Source of the DNA: Limnoperna fortunei
Taxonomy: Eukaryota > Mollusca > Bivalvia > Mytilida > Modiolidae
Assembly: GCA_944474755.1 (NCBI GenBank)
Contig: OX104115.1
Span: forward strand, 51,898,648-51,962,647
Length of the DNA: 64,000 nucleotides
Reading direction: 5' to 3'
Position 1 is the stretch's first letter. The number at the start of each line of letters is the position of its first letter. The position numbers and the translations under genes were made by a program. The notes beneath the pieces were generated by a model that did not search any database, was not told where the DNA came from, and saw only the letters and a list, made by a program, of their open reading frames with translations. Shown one piece after another: positions 25,201 to 37,049 of the stretch.

Positions 25201-26963
25201 TGAATAGGCACAACAGTCTCCATTGTAGCTTGCTGCACATGCTGTTACATTCTTAACCTCACTAGTGGCTGGATATTCGCCTTTAAATACAATTAGATAT
25301 TTTTAGTTTTTGAAATATAAAACATAATTATGATAGTACTTACAGTATAAACGTACTAGTATTTTCCATTTTACGACTTTGTTTTGTGTTCCTGACAAAT
25401 ATTTTTTTCATTGTTATACATGTTATTATTAATGATTGTTTTCGAGTGTACTATTGATCATCGGCGGTCAAACATGCAGCTGACCTTTTGAGTCTAAACA
25501 TGTCTGGTGTTTTCAACACATAAGAACTTCAAACTAATTTCGGAATGTTTGGTGACAACGTTCAATTATTTGTGAATTTAAATTTAAACTTAACTATAGA
25601 TTTGTATTCTTGTTATGACAGAATTTATATCACATAATTATTAAATTAATTACTTAATTATTTAATTTAAAAACCAAATCAATTGCAGAGCAGACCAACT
25701 AATATTGAAGTTCGGATAAACAGAAAACAATGCCAATACTAGATTTACTTTAAATATTGTTGCCAGTTATTTAAGCCAACTATAGTTTTCTACCAAAAAC
25801 ATGTTTATGTATGATTTAATTAAAATGTTCCGGTAAAGTGTTTCCTTCATCATCAAAATCACATTGACGGTTAAAACTGTGCCACTAAAGACAATTATTT
25901 CTGCTTTTGTTGGAAATACTTGTAGTTAATAATTTACCTATATAGTGATTAAGGTTCTACAATAATTAAATACAATATTTTATTGTTGAGAAAAATTAAA
26001 CATGGACGGACAAACAGCCAACACATCTGCTTGTTAATCTTTTTTGTTTTGATATATCAAACTGAAGATAAGATTATAATTTCTTTTTATTGTTTATAAA
26101 CACTGTGCTTATGAAGGTTTTATATGGTATTTTAAAGAAAAAAGTAAAATAGGCTAAATTAAGCAACATTGCAATATTCAAAACAAAACTAGGGATCACG
26201 TATTCCCTTTATAGTCTTCCTTAAAGTTTGTAGTTTAAAAATACACACATTAGCTCTTATTGGGATCTTAACGATCATCTTTGATAATTTTAAAGATATT
26301 ATATAATTAATACTTTGATATTTCTTTCGATTGACGCGAGATGCAATAAGGATTAGTCAATTTAATAATCTTTTTTTGTGAATATTTGCTTTCAAATTAA
26401 CATTGGTAAGTAAACCTGATAAATTAGGCAAGGCATGTGTGTTTTTATGTTTTGCAGAATGTCTAGTCTTATTTTGATTTTTTAAAATGGTATTGGTATA
26501 TTGTTCATGTATGTTTTAGCACAAAATATGTACTTAAGAGATATTACTTAAATATCAATACCATTCATCCATATTGGAAATGTAGTACCACAGCGTCCTC
26601 CACCATGTATACATTCTGTGGGCATGCGCTCTCCAGCTTTACTAGTTATCCGATACCAGCCTGCTACAAGGAGGTTGTCGCACACGGAGCCTAATTCGTT
26701 TGCAGCAGAGCGAATGTAGTCATTTTCAGAATCTAATATGTTGTAACTGGTACATGGATCACCTGAAATTTATTGTGTTTTACAAATGTATATATGACCC
26801 TTTAATTTTATTACCTTACATGCAGCATATGCATACTTTTCATTTCGTTAAAACGTATGCTTTAATATTCATTATACTGATTGATTAATTTCTGAAAATA
26901 AAACTTACCTTTAATCAAATAAATTGAAATCAACAACACTAATATGGTATGAAATTTGGACAT
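19266..26963 (-). CDS. Gene C: three-D8C type I membrane receptor with PPxY tail
   Basis: Twelve exons in transcript order: 26963-26909 (signal peptide MSKFHTILVLLISIYLIK), 26762-26562 and 25280-25116 (D8C-1), 24875-24813 (LPCPQGETSDNGFSPGC linker), 24584-24384 and 23826-23662 (D8C-2), 23317-23252 (linker), 22922-22713 and 22249-22085 (D8C-3), 21258-21124 (Thr stalk), 20068-19981 (transmembrane) and 19479-19266 (tail, TAG). Lengths sum to 1728 bp with every phase consistent, giving 575 residues and no defect. The first ten introns are phase 1. D8C modules show CDNxLxAGWYR, MPTxC, CGTTxPIWMNG and VKNC...YCFG signatures known from uromodulin, GP2 and OIT3. The tail (residues 505-575) has PPSY at 525-528, a WW-domain ligand type used for Nedd4-family ligases or YAP-like partners. 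Its ligand is unknown. Confidence 0.88.
19981..21258 (-). other. Gene C Thr-rich stalk and transmembrane exons
   Basis: Exon 21258-21124 encodes a mucin-like run of Thr with Ala, Ser and Arg, then Pro/Gly (SSIPPGRPDGG). Exon 20068-19981 encodes EETEKPY followed by the helix IWIIVGILAVLSTGLLIYV. The intron between them carries the retroelement relic at about 20820-21010. Confidence 0.8.
20820..21010. mobile_element. Diverged 3' fragment of the reverse-transcriptase retroelement family
   Basis: The words TCCTCCTCCACTCGTGGAACCC, CGTCGTGTCAGTCAGG and AAATCCGGTA resemble the non-coding end of the relic at 3780-3960 (GTGCTCCGG..., CACGTCGAGTTACTTATTG). No coding part is left. It sits in intron 10 of gene C. 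Confidence 0.4.
22085..22922 (-). other. Gene C D8C module 3 (divergent)
   Basis: Exons 22922-22713 (210 bp) and 22249-22085 (165 bp). Signatures are DPCHSSNY, TTGWYRIDSVTGND and MMQCGTLYPLWMKG, then KVCRSGLTSTCE, IKVRNCGTYRTYYL and SAYCFG. The usual CDN before WYR is absent. Its second half is the closest relative of gene B exon 13274-13441. Confidence 0.82.
23662..24584 (-). other. Gene C D8C module 2
   Basis: Exons 24584-24384 (201 bp) and 23826-23662 (165 bp), residues about 162-283. Signatures are DECLETNY, LCDNFLDAGWYR, NKMPTVCPAGG and CGTTYPIWMNG, then VTACVSNYNGGCCT, IQVKNCGDF and QAYCFG. Linker exons on both sides repeat LPCPxGxTSDNG. Confidence 0.85.
25116..26762 (-). other. Gene C D8C module 1
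   Basis: Exons 26762-26562 (201 bp) and 25280-25116 (165 bp), residues about 19-140. Signatures are DPCTSY, SVCDNLLVAGWYR, GERMPTEC and CGTTFPIWMNG, then VTACAASYNGDCCA, IQVKNC and SQAYCFG. This is the closest match to gene B exons 2-3. Confidence 0.85.
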
Positions 26964-27079
26964 CGTCACGGTCTTAAATGTATATTATGATATGTTGTCC
27001 ATTTTAGTACGCAGTAATACTTCCTGATTTCTACCTGCTGTACCTGATTGGATATTTGCAAACAAAGCTATTCCATTTA

Positions 27080-29790
27080 ACGATTTTATTTACGATAAAT
27101 GGGGAAAACCATATTGACACAAAAAAGATCGTTTATATTTAAATACCTTATTGATGAATTGATTATGTATTTTTTACAACTATTATTACATAGTAAAAAT
27201 GTCTTAAGTGATCTAAACAGGTACCCTGGATTTTCTACTCACAATTTAGACTTATACAAGACAAAATTAAAAACTTCATACATTTGCATTAAACGAAACT
27301 AAAATAAACATATTATATTTATAATAACTTTACTTGATGTCTTTTAAAAAAGTGGTATTAACATCAATATACTGTTATTCAATGTCATCATCTTTTTTTA
27401 GTGACAGGCATATTTATACCCCCCCCCCCCCGCACACCAGATACATTAAAATTTTTCAGTCTATTTGTTTCGGTTTCATGTTTAATTTTATACATATGTA
27501 ATTATATAAGTTAGTAATGCTTGTGTTTGGTGTTTATTGTTTATTTTTTAATTAAATCAATAAATATAAATTTAACAGTAAATGTTTGTATCTAAATGTA
27601 GCGCCGTGGCCTTGCAAAGTTATTGACATAGAGTAATATTTTACCGTTAAACTACCTTAAAACGTATATCCACTAATTGGGAATAGATAATGGTGAAATT
27701 TGTTTTTTAAATAAAACAAATAATATCAGATTATTAAACAATGAATACAAAATCATTTTTTTATTTAGGTTCCATGATGCAGATAAAATTATCCAGATTT
27801 TAGGTATTTAGCAATTTCTAGAAGATCCCGAAAGTTGAAAGTTGTTAGTGTTAGTTTCATCTGAAGCGAATAAAAAAATGGGCGTAAATAAAGCGCACAA
27901 GCACAAACAAACAGCAACACTCAAATCATAAAAGAAACAATAAGCAACACAAACCCCTCTGTAAAAAGGTGATAACAGGTATTCCGAAATGTGAACACTA
28001 GTTGACTACTGAAACCAATAAATTTTAAGGTATGTTATACAAGATAGTGAAGCTGACTTGCTAAATTTCAAATCAAGGTAAATTGAAGGTAAATTGTATT
28101 GCCCTCAAAACAATTTGGACCCTTATTCGTTCTATGAAATAAATGAAAGGAATTTAAGGAAAAATTGAATTTGAATAATGTTATTGGCATATTAAAATCA
28201 CCTATGACATTCATCATTTCTAATATATATTTTATGCGCCATTTGTGAGAAAAAATTCTCATTGTATATTGCATCCGTTGTACATTCGATTTTTATCGAT
28301 TCATACATTTATTCATCGACTATCGAGTCGTACATATATATAGATTTGCAAAAATAATACACACAAGACTCAAATTCCCTGTAGTTGATCTTGATAGAGA
28401 TTAATCAGTACAAGTAATTCCATATAAGGAAGTTAGACATTAATTCTTGTTAAATTAAACCAAAAGAGGTATATTAAAATACCAATGATGTAACATAATC
28501 ATATCATTTTAGTGGGTGAATAATTCTTATTAATAGCACGCACAAGGATGTTCATAACTTTAAGGAATATGAAAAATATTCCATACTTAATTTTAAACAA
28601 TTTTCATTCTGCATATACATGTACATGTATATTGATTCAACCAAGTATAGCTATTTGTCAAACGGATCATGTAAGGTCAATACATTGACTTAAATACTTG
28701 TTTTATTAGTGATTTATACGTTCTTATCATACAATATATTATGGTCATATATTATTTACGGCAGTTAGCTTTCAAATATATTAGATTAAAGATAAAGATT
28801 AGTATAACATTCTCTAGGTGTAAAATGTAAGCATATCTTTCCTCACTAGTGACACATAAACATGTAGATCAAGAATTAATGGGTCCGTTTCGGTACATGA
28901 ATAATGTGTTGGGTTGTGACGTATAAATCCGGACTGTTACTCCAGCGTGTCACCACTATATAAATCCCGCATAATATGTTAGGCCTGTACAATAGATATA
29001 TGAAAAATGTACAAAACTAAAGTGTTTGTTTTAGTTAGTATTGAATTAGTCGTATTAAGTAATTAATTAATAGTTTTTTAATGACAATTTTAAAAAAATT
29101 ACCTTTTCTTGTTCACCCTTTTTCAAAGGTCGGCATAATGGAAATAAAGAGTTACCTCCTACCTCCGCAAGCAACTGAATCTAAAATATATAAAAAATGT
29201 TTAAGGCACATACTGAGATCACATATTTATTCTTATGGTTTATGTTATCATTAGTATACAATTATATTTTTTATCTATTTAAAACCAATTTGACTTTTAA
29301 TTCATTAATGCGCATACATTATTTTAACTAAAAGTTAGGAAGATCACGAGATACCAATTCAGGTCGAAACAAATAACATTAATACTTGCTGTAACGAAAC
29401 TTTACAATACTAGTATAATAAATAGTAATAAGAAAATACCAAGAGGTAATTAAAAGAACACATTTCAAAGTTCAAATAACTACGCCATGGCTTACAGAAA
29501 ACGCACACACTAAACAACAAACACTAAAATGATAAACACACTGCTCTGAAAAGGTTGAAATAAGTTGTTTCTTATGGTGAGCATTGCCTGCTTCACAAGT
29601 GACGGGCTTAAATCAAGAATTGGTCGGCTTTTCATATATAATATGTCTATTTATGGTGTCGTTTATAAGTACACACTGTTTTTCCAATGCACCAACGCAA
29701 TAAAAAAATTAACATGGCATGTTGGTCCAGTACAAATGAAATTAGAATGCGTGCATAACCCTAAAGAATGAAATCTTCATTAGGCCCTAC
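27080..29790. other. Upstream/intergenic region of gene C
   Basis: AT-rich, non-coding, with a poly-C tract at about 27420-27432. I found no gene. The gene C promoter should lie just above 26963, but I cannot point to a convincing core element. Confidence 0.35.
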
Positions 29791-29799
29791 ATTTTTTTA

Positions 29800-30320
29800 T
29801 AATTCGGGATCGAGAATAAAAATTCGTTTAAACGGATTTTATAATTTGTTACAACGAATTTCAAAAATTCATGATCACGATCACGGATGTTTAATTCGTT
29901 ATTATAACGGATTCCAGAATTATATATTTGTTCTCTGAATACACAAGACATTTATTGTGACAGACTAACTTGATTTGGATTACAAAAGGGACGATCAGAA
30001 CATGCTTATGAACGATAGAACTGTCTGGATCCACCAACATTCTAGCTGTGCTAAATCCCGCGAATAAAGTAATTATCGTGGAAAAAATTTGAATGGAAAT
30101 CCGGTATCACGAATTCTGGAATCCGTTATCACGAATTCTGGAATACGTTATAACGAATTAAAATCTATGATAACAAATTCCAAAATAACATCTACATGTA
30201 TTAATGGCAAATTTATATCCATAATAACGAAATACAAAATCTGGAATTTAAATTCGTGATCACGGAGTCCGGAATTTAGCGATAACGAATAGAAATCCGT
30301 GGTCAAGAAGTAAAAATATT
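29800..30320. repeat. Degenerate satellite of palindromic AATTCGT/ACGAATT words
   Basis: The words AATTCGTGATCACGGA, TATAACGGATTCCAGAATT and ATCACGAATTCTGGAATCCG recur many times in both orientations over about 500 bp, with no long open frame. It looks like decayed short-period satellite or stacked foldback units. Confidence 0.5.
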
Positions 30321-31562
30321 TTTTGAGGTCCTAAAGAAGCCTTTGTACTAAGGTCTTGTTATAGTCATGATAAAACTAAACTGAAGTGTATGTACTTCTT
30401 AATTCAGTTTTCTAATTGTGATCTGTCAAAACGACGGACTTGGGATAGTAATGTAAAATAATACTAATTTTAAATTATATAACAACTATTACCAAATTTC
30501 TGCGCTTCAATCTTTAAATGAAAGAAGAAATCTGTATTAATATGTAAGAAAATACTATTTGGTACCATTTTAATTGTCTGCTTTCAAAAAGCTTGGTATT
30601 AAATTAAACACAAATATGAACCAATTTAGAATTATGATAACATATTGTATTAATCACTAAAGACAACAAAATAATACACAAAAACACGAATCACAAAAAA
30701 ATGCATAAACTACAAAAACATAAAACCCTGTGTGGATAGGTTTAAATGCACCCCCCCCCCCCGTTTTTCTGTACAACGCATATAATAAAGACATTCATAA
30801 AGATATCACACCGCATCAATATAAGTGACCCTTGCAACCACCACCGTAGCCCTTCAGTACAAACTATATGAATTGATTTAAACAAGGAAGTGTACCGAAC
30901 GCTATGAAGTTTAAATAGTAACGAACAAATATTGAGACGTTCTATAATAGTTGTTTGATTAAATATAGAAGCAAGTCTTAATGCAATTAGTATGACCATA
31001 TAATTTCTATTTTCTCTTTATTAAAAATCTATGTCTAAGTTCTTACAAGTACGATGAGGTTAAATTCGATGTCAAAAATTCAACTGCAAGTTAAATTTCT
31101 TTTTATATGGAAATAATAAGTAAAAAGCGTGCAATCAAATACTTACTTAAAATTGCAAACAACAGACCTTGATGAGTTTTATAATTACTTTGTTTTTGTA
31201 GATATACAAGTAATCAACACATGCTACTCTGTAAGGTCTTTTTGTATGGCTTGCCACTGTTTTGGACTACATTACCAACTCAATTGATTGATGAATTGAT
31301 TGATATATAATGATCAGTACACGATATTTCAGTCACTATAAACCAAAATAAGGACTGACATTACCATAAACAATTCAAATGTGATTTATAGAAACTAATA
31401 GTTACTGTAAATTTAGTGTTCATGATCTGTAAATAACTGTACACAATGCATACAGTTCATTACAATTGTTATCTTTTTACTGATTACTTCTGTCCTGAAC
31501 TGACACAGTTCATCACAGTTAAATACAGTACTATTGTATGATTGAAAAGAACTTTAGTCACT

Positions 31563-31870
31563 TCATCAGATCATGACAGTACTTGTAAATATTTACCTGG
31601 ATTTAGAATAACTGGTATTCACTGTAGCATGCATTGACAGTGATCACTAATATTTACCTGTATTTGGAATGACTAATATTCGCTGTAGCAGTCCTTGTCA
31701 GTCATTATCAGTTCTTTCCTTGATTTAGAATGAATGATGTCCGCTGTAGCAGTCCTTGTCAGTCATAATCTGTTTTTAACCTGATTTAGTATGACTGATG
31801 TTCACTGTAGCAGTTTTTATCAGTCATCATCTGTCATTACCTTGATTTCGTATTACTGATGTTCACGTTC
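31563..31870. repeat. About 61-bp minisatellite, five copies
   Basis: Units carry GATTTAGAATGACTGATGTTC, ACTGTAGCAGTCCTTGTCAG and TCATnATCTGTTnTTACCT. Copies are recognisable near 31600, 31660, 31722, 31783 and 31844. The unit is unrelated to the 73-bp array in gene B. Confidence 0.7.
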
Positions 31871-32461
31871 GCATCCTTTGACAGATATCATACTTTCTCT
31901 TCTATTCGTTTCTATATTGTCATTTGTTTACAAAGACCAACAGTGAAGATCTGATTATATGAGAATTTAATGGATAAAAAATAGGAAAAGTGTCAATTTA
32001 ACCCCACAAGTTCATTTGTTCCTAGAGCGTTTATTTCATTTGTTTTCTCATGATATTAACACTTTTTTCTTGTCATTTTACATCCATGTGGATACTTATA
32101 TATAATGTGACACCAATTCATTGAATATGATTTGAACAAATGGCTGTAACAAACAAGGGTGCGACAAATTCCCGCAATTGAGCTTGAAAGGTTTATCAGC
32201 AACAGAACTTTAAACCTGTACATAGTTCAATTAATTTCACAGAGCTGCCCATCGCGGTATACAAGGGATGCTTTCTCGTTAGGGTCGAGAGAACTCTGAG
32301 TCGGTCATAGGGAACATTTCTAGAACAGTCCCCGACCAAATGTAAGACTTTTAATTAAAACCTCTTTGTACTGTTTGTAGAAGATTATTTTCAACAGATT
32401 ATAGGCATTCCCATAAGTACTTTTTTGGCTACTGCCCTCGGCGTCATAATATTTAAACGAT

Positions 32462-32660
32462 ACTATTTGTAACATTGACCTCGGAGGCCAAGTGGTTAAG
32501 GTAGTTTGTCTACTATTGATCACGTGGTCTGTTAACATTGAGATTGCGGGTTCGAGTCCTAATGCGGGCAGGGTGTATTCGACTCCAATCTTGATAAAGG
32601 ATTGCCACTTTTCCTTCCGAAGGTCGGGAATGTCACCCGAGTACCCCGGCTTCCTACCTG
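32462..32660 (+). mobile_element. tRNA-derived SINE
   Basis: A box A-like AGGCCAAGTGG (about 32486) and a perfect box B GGTTCGAGTCC (32549-32559) mark a tRNA-related RNA polymerase III promoter. It is followed by a non-tRNA body containing CTTTTCCTTCCGAAGGTCGGG. Lack of an orderly cloverleaf and the appended body argue for a SINE and not a functional tRNA. Confidence 0.55.
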
Positions 32661-32739
32661 AATAAAAACTGTACGTCATTATAGTGCTGAAATGACTTTT
32701 CACTCTAGTTAACTGAAAGGAAACAGGTAAGAAAACAAA

Positions 32740-32960
32740 AACTTAATTGAAATGATTGGTGCATTCAAGTGTTTAACGCAAGTAGGTTGTGCTACCCTCT
32801 TATTAGACACCCATTAAGTCACTTGTTGTCATATGTATAAAAACGTAATATTCAGGAAGAGGAAAGTCTATCCATATATACCTAGACAAACGTGGTGAAG
32901 AACTACTACTAACACTGTTTGGCAAGCTAATACCTGCGTAGATTATTGATATTAACGATA
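32740..32960. mobile_element. Retroelement 3' fragment
   Basis: TTGGTGCATTCAAGTG, TAGACACCCATTAAGTCACTTG and TTGTCATATG align to TTGGTGCACTCAGGTG, TAGACACACGTCGAGTTACTTA and TTGTCATGAC at 3815-3895. It is non-coding and decayed. Confidence 0.5.
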
Positions 32961-33480
32961 TTGAACTCTTACTGATTATACACACTAAGCTTAGAATACT
33001 TAACTTCAATAATAACAACTTAGTGCATATTACTAAACAGTTGAGACGAGAGACTGAAACGATATATTTATGTTGTCAATATGATAATAAATAAAACTTG
33101 GTCATAAAAATACAAATGTCCAACCACCAAAGAAAATAGGGGGTGTAAATCTTCCTCTATAAGTATAATGACCCTCTTTCTCATCTTGAACAACCCCTGG
33201 GTTTAAATTTAAGTTCGTACCACTCTTTTCTCTACGCCTGTCAACTGTCTAAAACTTCTTAAGGATTATGCACTTGAGGTTGGAGGACTATATCCATTTA
33301 CAAGCATAATTTTCTTTCAGTCTTTTCAAACTTTTGCGGACAGAAATTCCTTCACATGAAATTCAGAATTAAAGGAATATATGCAGTTAACATCAGCAAT
33401 ATTCTTAATAGAAAAGAAATTAAAGGTCAAAAACCAATCTATTCCTAGCGTGTCTTATAAATATACCAACAACACCGCCC

Positions 33481-34400
33481 GTGAAATCGTTAATTTACAA
33501 ACAAGCTTTACAGGACATTGAAACATACCTTAAGCAACCTACTGAATGCACTTGTTCTCTTTTCATATACAATCTCTCTGGCCATGTCATTACTAGTGAT
33601 TTGAACATCATTGACCACGAGAATCTCAAAACATTATTTCTTGTGGTCCAAAATGCAAAGAACCTCAACAAGTAGTCTGGAATTTAAATTTCAAAACTAT
33701 TATGAATCCAGTCGAAGACTATAACAGAGAATGGCTTAAGAGAGAAAGGAAACAAGACCCAGAACTAGATGCACTGTCTAACTGGGTAAGAACAATAAAG
33801 TATTAGTGCAATGTTGAATTAAAATCTAAGACCTTACAATAATGATCGACCTAAATCCGTATTCAAAGGCGTGGATGCTATCAGGTGCCTCACTTTCGTC
33901 TATGACAAATATGTTGTCGTCCCTGCAGACTAGGCTTCCAACAACATTGTGTTTGTATATAAGGCACATTACTATGAATGCCTAATTAAACGGCCAGACT
34001 TTCCATATTATGACCTGACAACCCACCGCCTCCCCCCAAACATAAGGGTCTCCCCAATCCGCCACCCGGGGACGCGCTGGGCTGCTCTGTGGGTCAACAC
34101 TGGGAACCGTCCCAGTATGGTCCCAGCATTTGACAAAGATGAAATCCTAGCTAACCAAATGTCCTTTGTGACTTCTTTCGAAATTCTTTACGACAAAGAG
34201 TCTGAAGACTTACCATACTAGTGTTGGATACCAAAATTACATTAAAAATCCTTACAATTAAAGATACACAAGATAGACGGCTCATCTACGCGCTCTACTA
34301 AAAGTTGTCAAAACGGTTACAAACTGTGCCCCACTCCTTACCAATTTGTTCCTGTTTTCTTATGAAACTGAATTTCTTCGACTTCTTATTAAAGAAAAGA
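33481..34400 (+). mobile_element. Reverse-transcriptase relic, N-terminal part
   Basis: Several broken frames read as the upstream part of the same RT family: SGHVITSDLNIIDHENLKTLF, then PVEDYNREWLKRERKQDPELD in another frame, then NIVFVYKAHYYECLI, DKDEILANQMSF, SEDLPY and, after a stop, CWIPKLH. Frameshifts and stops show it is inactive. Its orientation is opposite to the fragment at 32740-32960, so the two are separate insertions or rearranged. Confidence 0.65.
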
Positions 34401-34669
34401 AGCGAGGTACTTTAATTTTACATACAGATATATTCATGGTGCCCTTTTAATTAAATACCCGCCATTTGCTAATTGGATTTCGTTAATAAATCCTTCTGAA
34501 CAGGAAATTAAAGAAACTACATTAATTGATCATAATCCATAAACTATGACACGATACATATGTCGAATTGAAGTGGCTGCTCAACTCGATTGTAGCATCC
34601 CTATTGTTGCAACGCATGGAAATCGGGCAACAAACAAGCTGAGTTTTTATGTTATGGTATTATGTTTGG

Positions 34670-34990
34670 TATGGATATGAGTGTCCGTCCGTTCATCCAT
34701 CTGTCCGTTCGTCCTTCCGTCTGTCCGTGCCTCGGTGGTTTCCAGATGATAATTTAAAAACGAGTCAACAGATTTTGTTTAAACTTTGCGCCGCTGTTAA
34801 GTACTGTAAAATGATAATCAAGTTCGATTTTCAGAACAATGTAATTTGTAGTTTCCAGATGATAACTGGAAACTCGTCAACAGATTTTGTTTAAACTTTG
34901 CACAGCTGTTAAGTACTATAAATGGAAGATCAGGTTGAATGTTTTTAGCACAATCACATTTGTAGTTTCTGAGTTGTGCCAACTTGAAAT
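34670..34990. repeat. Dispersed repeat with TCCGTCCGT-rich head and 113-bp internal duplication
   Basis: A run of GTCCGTCCG/CTGTCCGT words is followed by TTTCCAGATGATAA, then GTCAACAGATTTTGTTTAAA, then CTGTTAAGTACT. The block from TTTCCAGATGATAA recurs 113 bp later (about 34739 and 34852). A similar head occurs near 57595. Confidence 0.55.
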
Positions 34991-37049
34991 AATTTTTATA
35001 GGACCAGGGTCAAGGTAAAAATTGTCTTCTAAGATGGACTGTTATCATGCTTAGCTGTTTATGTAGGCTGATTTGTAATTCAGTAAAATGTGTTCATGAT
35101 TATTGAAAACGTGGCGGGGTATTATTTAATGTCCCATTAACTGCCCTAGATTTTATAATGGAGCGTTGAATTATGAATTAACGGGAATAGAACATACCAA
35201 CAGTAATCATAATCAGAAACCTCAAAATTATACTTTTTTACACAGATAGACTAGTTTTTAAATCATCTTAAATTTGCTTTATTAAACGTTAGAAATCAAT
35301 CTAAATGTATAACAGAATTAACGCTTACATAACACGTGCTTTGCACTTCACTGTATTTTAATTATGTTGTTACAGAGTTCATTGTTAAATACATTCGTTT
35401 CTAAAAACAAAAATCAGGAGAAATCAATGTAATTGGTGATGCATAATGTTGTGTCGTATAACAAACTTGTATGAACAAACATTTGTAAGTGTTACAATTT
35501 ACTTAACCATTGTATAAATTAACCATTTAAATTTTAACATTTAAGCCTTTAATAAAATTAATACTTTATACTTATTTAACTTTATTCATTTGAATGCTCC
35601 ATTCACTTTAAAACTTCCTTATTGGAATGATAGAAATTCACAGAAAAGTCCTGTGTAAATTACAAAATAATTGGGAAATATATATAGATTCAAATAAATA
35701 CCATATTCGTTGTTATTTAAAACCAAAAAAGTACCAACGCGAAGTTAGCATATTGATAATATTGATAACTTTACTGTTTCTACTTGATAAATAAGGATTT
35801 TCTTTTAAAACAAGATTCTTTTCAATGTTATGTGTTTGTCGCTTAGGCTAATGTATTAAAGTGTAAATGACTTAATACAAAAAGACATATATGTTCTACC
35901 TTCAGCAAGAATTGCTGTAAAAATGTGAACTCTAGGGCGTTTTAAAAGATTATATTATCACGACTGTAAGAAATGTTCAAATGTAAATATGTTTAAACGT
36001 ACGTAATTATATAGCTTAATAAACTGGTTTGTCACATTTTCAACACGTCTTTACTTAAAAAAGTCTGTTCAAAACAGTATCGTGAATTGGTACAAATTTT
36101 GCTTTTAACTTACCTTTCAAAATCAACTATGTTACAGCAAGTAGTTGAGAACTTCCATGTAGACACAGAGTTCATACCTGCTACGTTCCACTTTGCCAAA
36201 TTTCTATTTATTGTCAACATCGATCAGTACGCCTAGAAATCTATGCATTAAAGAACATTTAAACAAACATTTTTGGAATTTTTGAAAATTGAGAAATTGA
36301 TATAGAATTGACAATTTCGTTCAAACTCTGTTGTTAAATTCCGAAAAATTTACCATATTATACTTGTGATATTGTATTAAGTTACACTAGACGTTATACA
36401 ATTATTCATTAAATCAATCAAACATTTCAGATTATGAATGGTTAAAATACAAAGATGTTATTTGCAAACGAAAATTTTATTTTAAAAAAATACCAATCGT
36501 TACTTCTTTGTTACAAGCAATAAACAAACATTAAACTCAGAGACCCCCCTTTTCTCTCACTTAAATGTATACAAACTGCTTGACATGACAATTTCATTAA
36601 GTGAATTTTTCTGAACAGAATTCTGTAATTAATTGTTATTGTTCCGCCTTTTTCATGCAAACGTTATAAGATACTTTTTATTGTCTTTATCGTTCAAATA
36701 TTTGTGTTGTGCTTGGCATTACAAGTTAAAAACTGTTTAATTCTTCGCTTTTTATTAATATTAAAATAAGTCATAGCATAATTTTTCAGTATTATTCAAT
36801 AACTTGTATAAACTTCCTCTTTGGAATTACAGGTCGATTTCCTAGTAGTTACAACCCTTTAAATGTTAAAACACATTCATAAATAATTTTAATGTCATGA
36901 TAGATATTTGAAGAGTATACATAATTTCATTGGCCACTTCTATAAACAGATCTGACGACGCCTGTGCGTATTAATGAGACAACCTCTACTTAACGCTTAT
37001 TAATTGTTAGTCTAACTGAAAACGCTACAGTTGACTTTCATTATATGTA
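34991..37049. other. Upstream region of gene D
   Basis: Strongly AT-rich with no coding signal or obvious repeat. It should contain the gene D promoter and 5' untranslated sequence. I could not identify a core element. Confidence 0.35.

Noticed and set aside
27417..27432. Poly-C and poly-G tracts (also near 30749, 54440, 58691, 60341 and 61384)
   Set aside because: Simple homopolymers with no associated feature; possible assembly length errors only.
32462..32560. Functional tRNA gene
   Set aside because: Boxes A and B are present, but I could not form a proper acceptor stem and the sequence continues into a SINE body.
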